This document shows positions 6,073 to 7,962 of a stretch of DNA of 7,962 nucleotides, piece by piece. Every line of letters begins with the position of its first letter. Within the stretch, counting starts at the first letter, position 1. Below the pieces are notes generated by a model that worked only from the letters and a program-made list of their open reading frames with translations, made no database searches and had not been told where the DNA came from. A program made the translations under genes and the position numbers. The stretch comes from JBCDBH01 sp039184055 (GTDB lineage: Bacteria; Acidobacteriota; Thermoanaerobaculia; Multivoradales; J023). The stretch spans positions 1 to 7,962 of the forward strand of contig JBCDBH010000279.1 in NCBI GenBank assembly GCA_039184055.1, in the 5' to 3' direction.

Positions 6073-7962
6073 CTACGCGCGCTTGTCGAGGTGGTTTCGG
6101 TCGACGCGAATTCTGGCGTCGAGAGCACAGGCTGTCGACGCGGCGGAGGTGGCGAGAAAGGGGTTGATGTCGAGCTCGGCGATCCGTGGATGATGCACGG
6201 CGAGCTGGGCGAGACGCAGCAGGACGTCACGCAGGGAAGCGTGATCGACCGGGGGATCGCCACGCAATCCGTCGAGAAGCTTGGCGCCACGAATGCCACG
6301 GATGATGTCGTCGGCTTCCCGAGGATCGAGCGGCGGTACGCCGAAGCGCACGTCTTCGAGCACTTCGACCCAGGTGCCACCCAAACCGAACATGACGAGC
6401 GGACCGAAACGCGGGTCGGTGGTGGTGATGCCGAAGACGACCTCGTGACCGCCACCGCGTTGCGCCTGGACGAGGTAGGCCGCCGCCTGGTGACCGGCGT
6501 TACGTAGACGATCGTCCATCTCCGCAAGGGCGCGTGCGAGCGCGTCGTCATCGGCGAGCCCCAAAACCACCGCACCGACGTCGCGTTTGTGCACCAAACC
6601 CGGAACGATCGCCTTGAGCACCACGGGATGACCGAGGTCGCGCGCTGCTTCCTGGGCCTGGGCGAGATCGTCGACGCGACGATAGGGAGCGACGGGAATC
6701 CGGTACGCCTCGAGCACGGCGAGCGCATCGTCAGGATCGAGCTGACCGTCTTCGGCGGCCCGATCCAAGAGTCGAGCGACCGCCTCGTCGTCGACATCGG
6801 TGAAGACCGGCGCCGGCTCGGTGGGCCGGTTGCGCCACGCGGCATGGCGCCACAACGCCGCGAGGGCATGGGCGGCCGGCTCGGGAAAGCGATAGACCGG
6901 TGGCAAATCGGCGCGGGTTTTGGTGTCGTCGTAAAACGACTCGTGCGCCATGATCACCGCCAGTACGGCTTTGTCGGGCGCGGCGGCACGCGCCGCGGCA
7001 CAGGCTTCGAGCACATCTACCGGTTTGGCGAGCAGCGGCGTGACGTGAATGGCGAGCGCCATGTCGACCGCGTCGTCTTCGAGCACGCGGGCGAGCACGC
7101 GTCGGTAGCCGGGAGCGTCGGCGGACGCGATCATGTCGACCGGATTGGCGACGCTGGCTTCGGGGGGCAGCATCGCGGCGAGATCGGCGCGGGTCGACTC
7201 GGCGAGCGACGCCAACTCGAGCCCGGCGCCGACACAGGCGTCGGTGGCCATGATGCCCGGTCCACCGGCGTTGGTGACGATCGCCACCCGTGGCCCAGCC
7301 GGTAACGGGCAACAGTCGAAGGCCCGCGCCATGTGGAAGAGATCTTCGATCGAATCGGCGCGCAACACGCCGCATTGCTCGAGAAAGGCGGCGACGGTGA
7401 CGTCGGCGCCCGCCAGCGCTCCGGTGTGGCTGGTGGCGGCGCGCGCGCCTTCGGCGGTCCGGCCCGACTTCACCACCAGGATCGGCGTCGTGCGACCGAC
7501 CCGCTTGGCAAGCTCGACGAAATGACGCGGATTACCAAACGACTCGAGATACATCGCGATCACCTTGGTAGCGTCGTCGTGCTCCCATCGTTCGAGCAGA
7601 TCATTACCCGAGACGTCGGTCTTGTTGCCCATCGACACGAACTCGGTGAGGCCGATCCCGAGCTGATCGGCGACGGTGAGAATCGCCACCCCGAGCGCGC
7701 CGGATTGCGACACGAAACCGATCGAGCCACGGCGGGCGGCGACCGGCGCGAAGGTGGCGTCGAGCGCGACGGCGGGATCGGTGTTGATCACCCCCATGCA
7801 ATTCGGCCCGACCATCCGGATACCGGCGGCGCGCACCCGGTCGCGTAGCTCGTTCTCGAGCGCCGCCCCTTCGTCACCGGTCTCGGCGAATCCAGCGGTG
7901 ATCACCACCAGACCTCGCACTCCTTTGGCCACCGCCTCGTCGACCACCCCGAGCACCAGATC
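6073..7962 (-). CDS. Acetate/acyl-CoA ligase (NDP-forming), 5' truncated by window edge
   Basis: This is an ADP-forming acyl-CoA synthetase with fused alpha and beta parts. Enzymes of this family interconvert acyl-CoA, ADP and phosphate with free acid, ATP and CoA in the cytoplasm. The reading frame is open to the window edge, giving 629 visible residues. The missing N-terminal part should hold the start of the CoA-binding Rossmann domain, roughly 80-100 residues by family comparison. Visible in order: GLVVITAGFAE and GPNCMGVIN (about 52-60), VSQSGALG (about 84-91), then KSGRTAEGARAATSHTGALAG, whose His (residue 179, codon 7426-7428) is the expected phosphohistidine. The ATP-grasp part follows with VVLKAIVPGLVHKRDVGAVV (His 458, codon 6589-6591, the second conserved His), FGPLVMFGLGGTWVEVLEDV and IAELDINPF near the end. 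No fused GNAT acetyltransferase domain follows. All key residues seen are intact. The acyl substrate cannot be deduced. It is probably the upstream gene of an operon with the toast-rack protein. Confidence 0.92.
   Translation of the reverse strand, partial: DLVLGVVDEAVAKGVRGLVVITAGFAETGDEGAALENELRDRVRAAGIRMVGPNCMGVINTDPAVALDATFAPVAARRGSIGFVSQSGALGVAILTVADQLGIGLTEFVSMGNKTDVSGNDLLERWEHDDATKVIAMYLESFGNPRHFVELAKRVGRTTPILVVKSGRTAEGARAATSHTGALAGADVTVAAFLEQCGVLRADSIEDLFHMARAFDCCPLPAGPRVAIVTNAGGPGIMATDACVGAGLELASLAESTRADLAAMLPPEASVANPVDMIASADAPGYRRVLARVLEDDAVDMALAIHVTPLLAKPVDVLEACAAARAAAPDKAVLAVIMAHESFYDDTKTRADLPPVYRFPEPAAHALAALWRHAAWRNRPTEPAPVFTDVDDEAVARLLDRAAEDGQLDPDDALAVLEAYRIPVAPYRRVDDLAQAQEAARDLGHPVVLKAIVPGLVHKRDVGAVVLGLADDDALARALAEMDDRLRNAGHQAAAYLVQAQRGGGHEVVFGITTTDPRFGPLVMFGLGGTWVEVLEDVRFGVPPLDPREADDIIRGIRGAKLLDGLRGDPPVDHASLRDVLLRLAQLAVHHPRIAELDINPFLATSAASTACALDARIRVDRNHLDKRA

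Noticed and set aside
6589..7305. Long plus-strand open frame (238 codons) antisense to the acyl-CoA synthetase gene
   Set aside because: It lies fully opposite a gene with intact family motifs, has no family-like features, and is expected from the G/C-rich third positions.

Overview
The window is GC-rich DNA with a strong G/C bias at third codon positions. It carries four protein genes in two convergent pairs and no RNA gene, CRISPR array or insertion sequence that I can recognise. The content suggests a Gram-negative bacterium: an exported, self-processing Ntn-hydrolase of the penicillin acylase type, a membrane-anchored PQQ-like propeller facing the periplasm, and a fused ADP-forming acyl-CoA synthetase. 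Together with the GATCGCGATT-type intergenic repeats, this would fit a myxobacterial or other delta-type lineage, but that placement is a weak inference.

Layout. Positions 32-2926 (+) encode a 964-residue secreted penicillin acylase family protein with a textbook ribosome binding site. A very strong intrinsic terminator follows at 2949-2982. Positions 3079-4785 (+) encode a 568-residue protein with five predicted membrane helices and a C-terminal PQQ-like beta-propeller. Positions 4786-5026, between the convergent genes, hold a tandem 41-bp repeat (about 2.4 copies) that runs into a perfect 15-bp inverted repeat, followed by a small imperfect palindrome. Positions 5027-6028 (-) encode a single-pass membrane protein with a repetitive GxGE beta-solenoid ('toast-rack', DUF4097/LiaF-like) domain. 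Positions 6073-7962 (-) encode an acetate/acyl-CoA ligase (NDP-forming) whose N-terminus lies beyond the window edge.

The two minus-strand genes are 44 nt apart and probably co-transcribed, synthetase first. The two plus-strand genes are separated by a terminator and are probably independent units. Three of the four products are exported or membrane-anchored, but nothing links them in one pathway.

I found no convincing new multi-gene system. The points most worth a second look are the 41-bp repeat/inverted-repeat block, the only two cysteines of the acylase sitting where the family normally has a GHN motif, the glucose-dehydrogenase-like topology of the propeller protein, and the regular GxGE solenoid.
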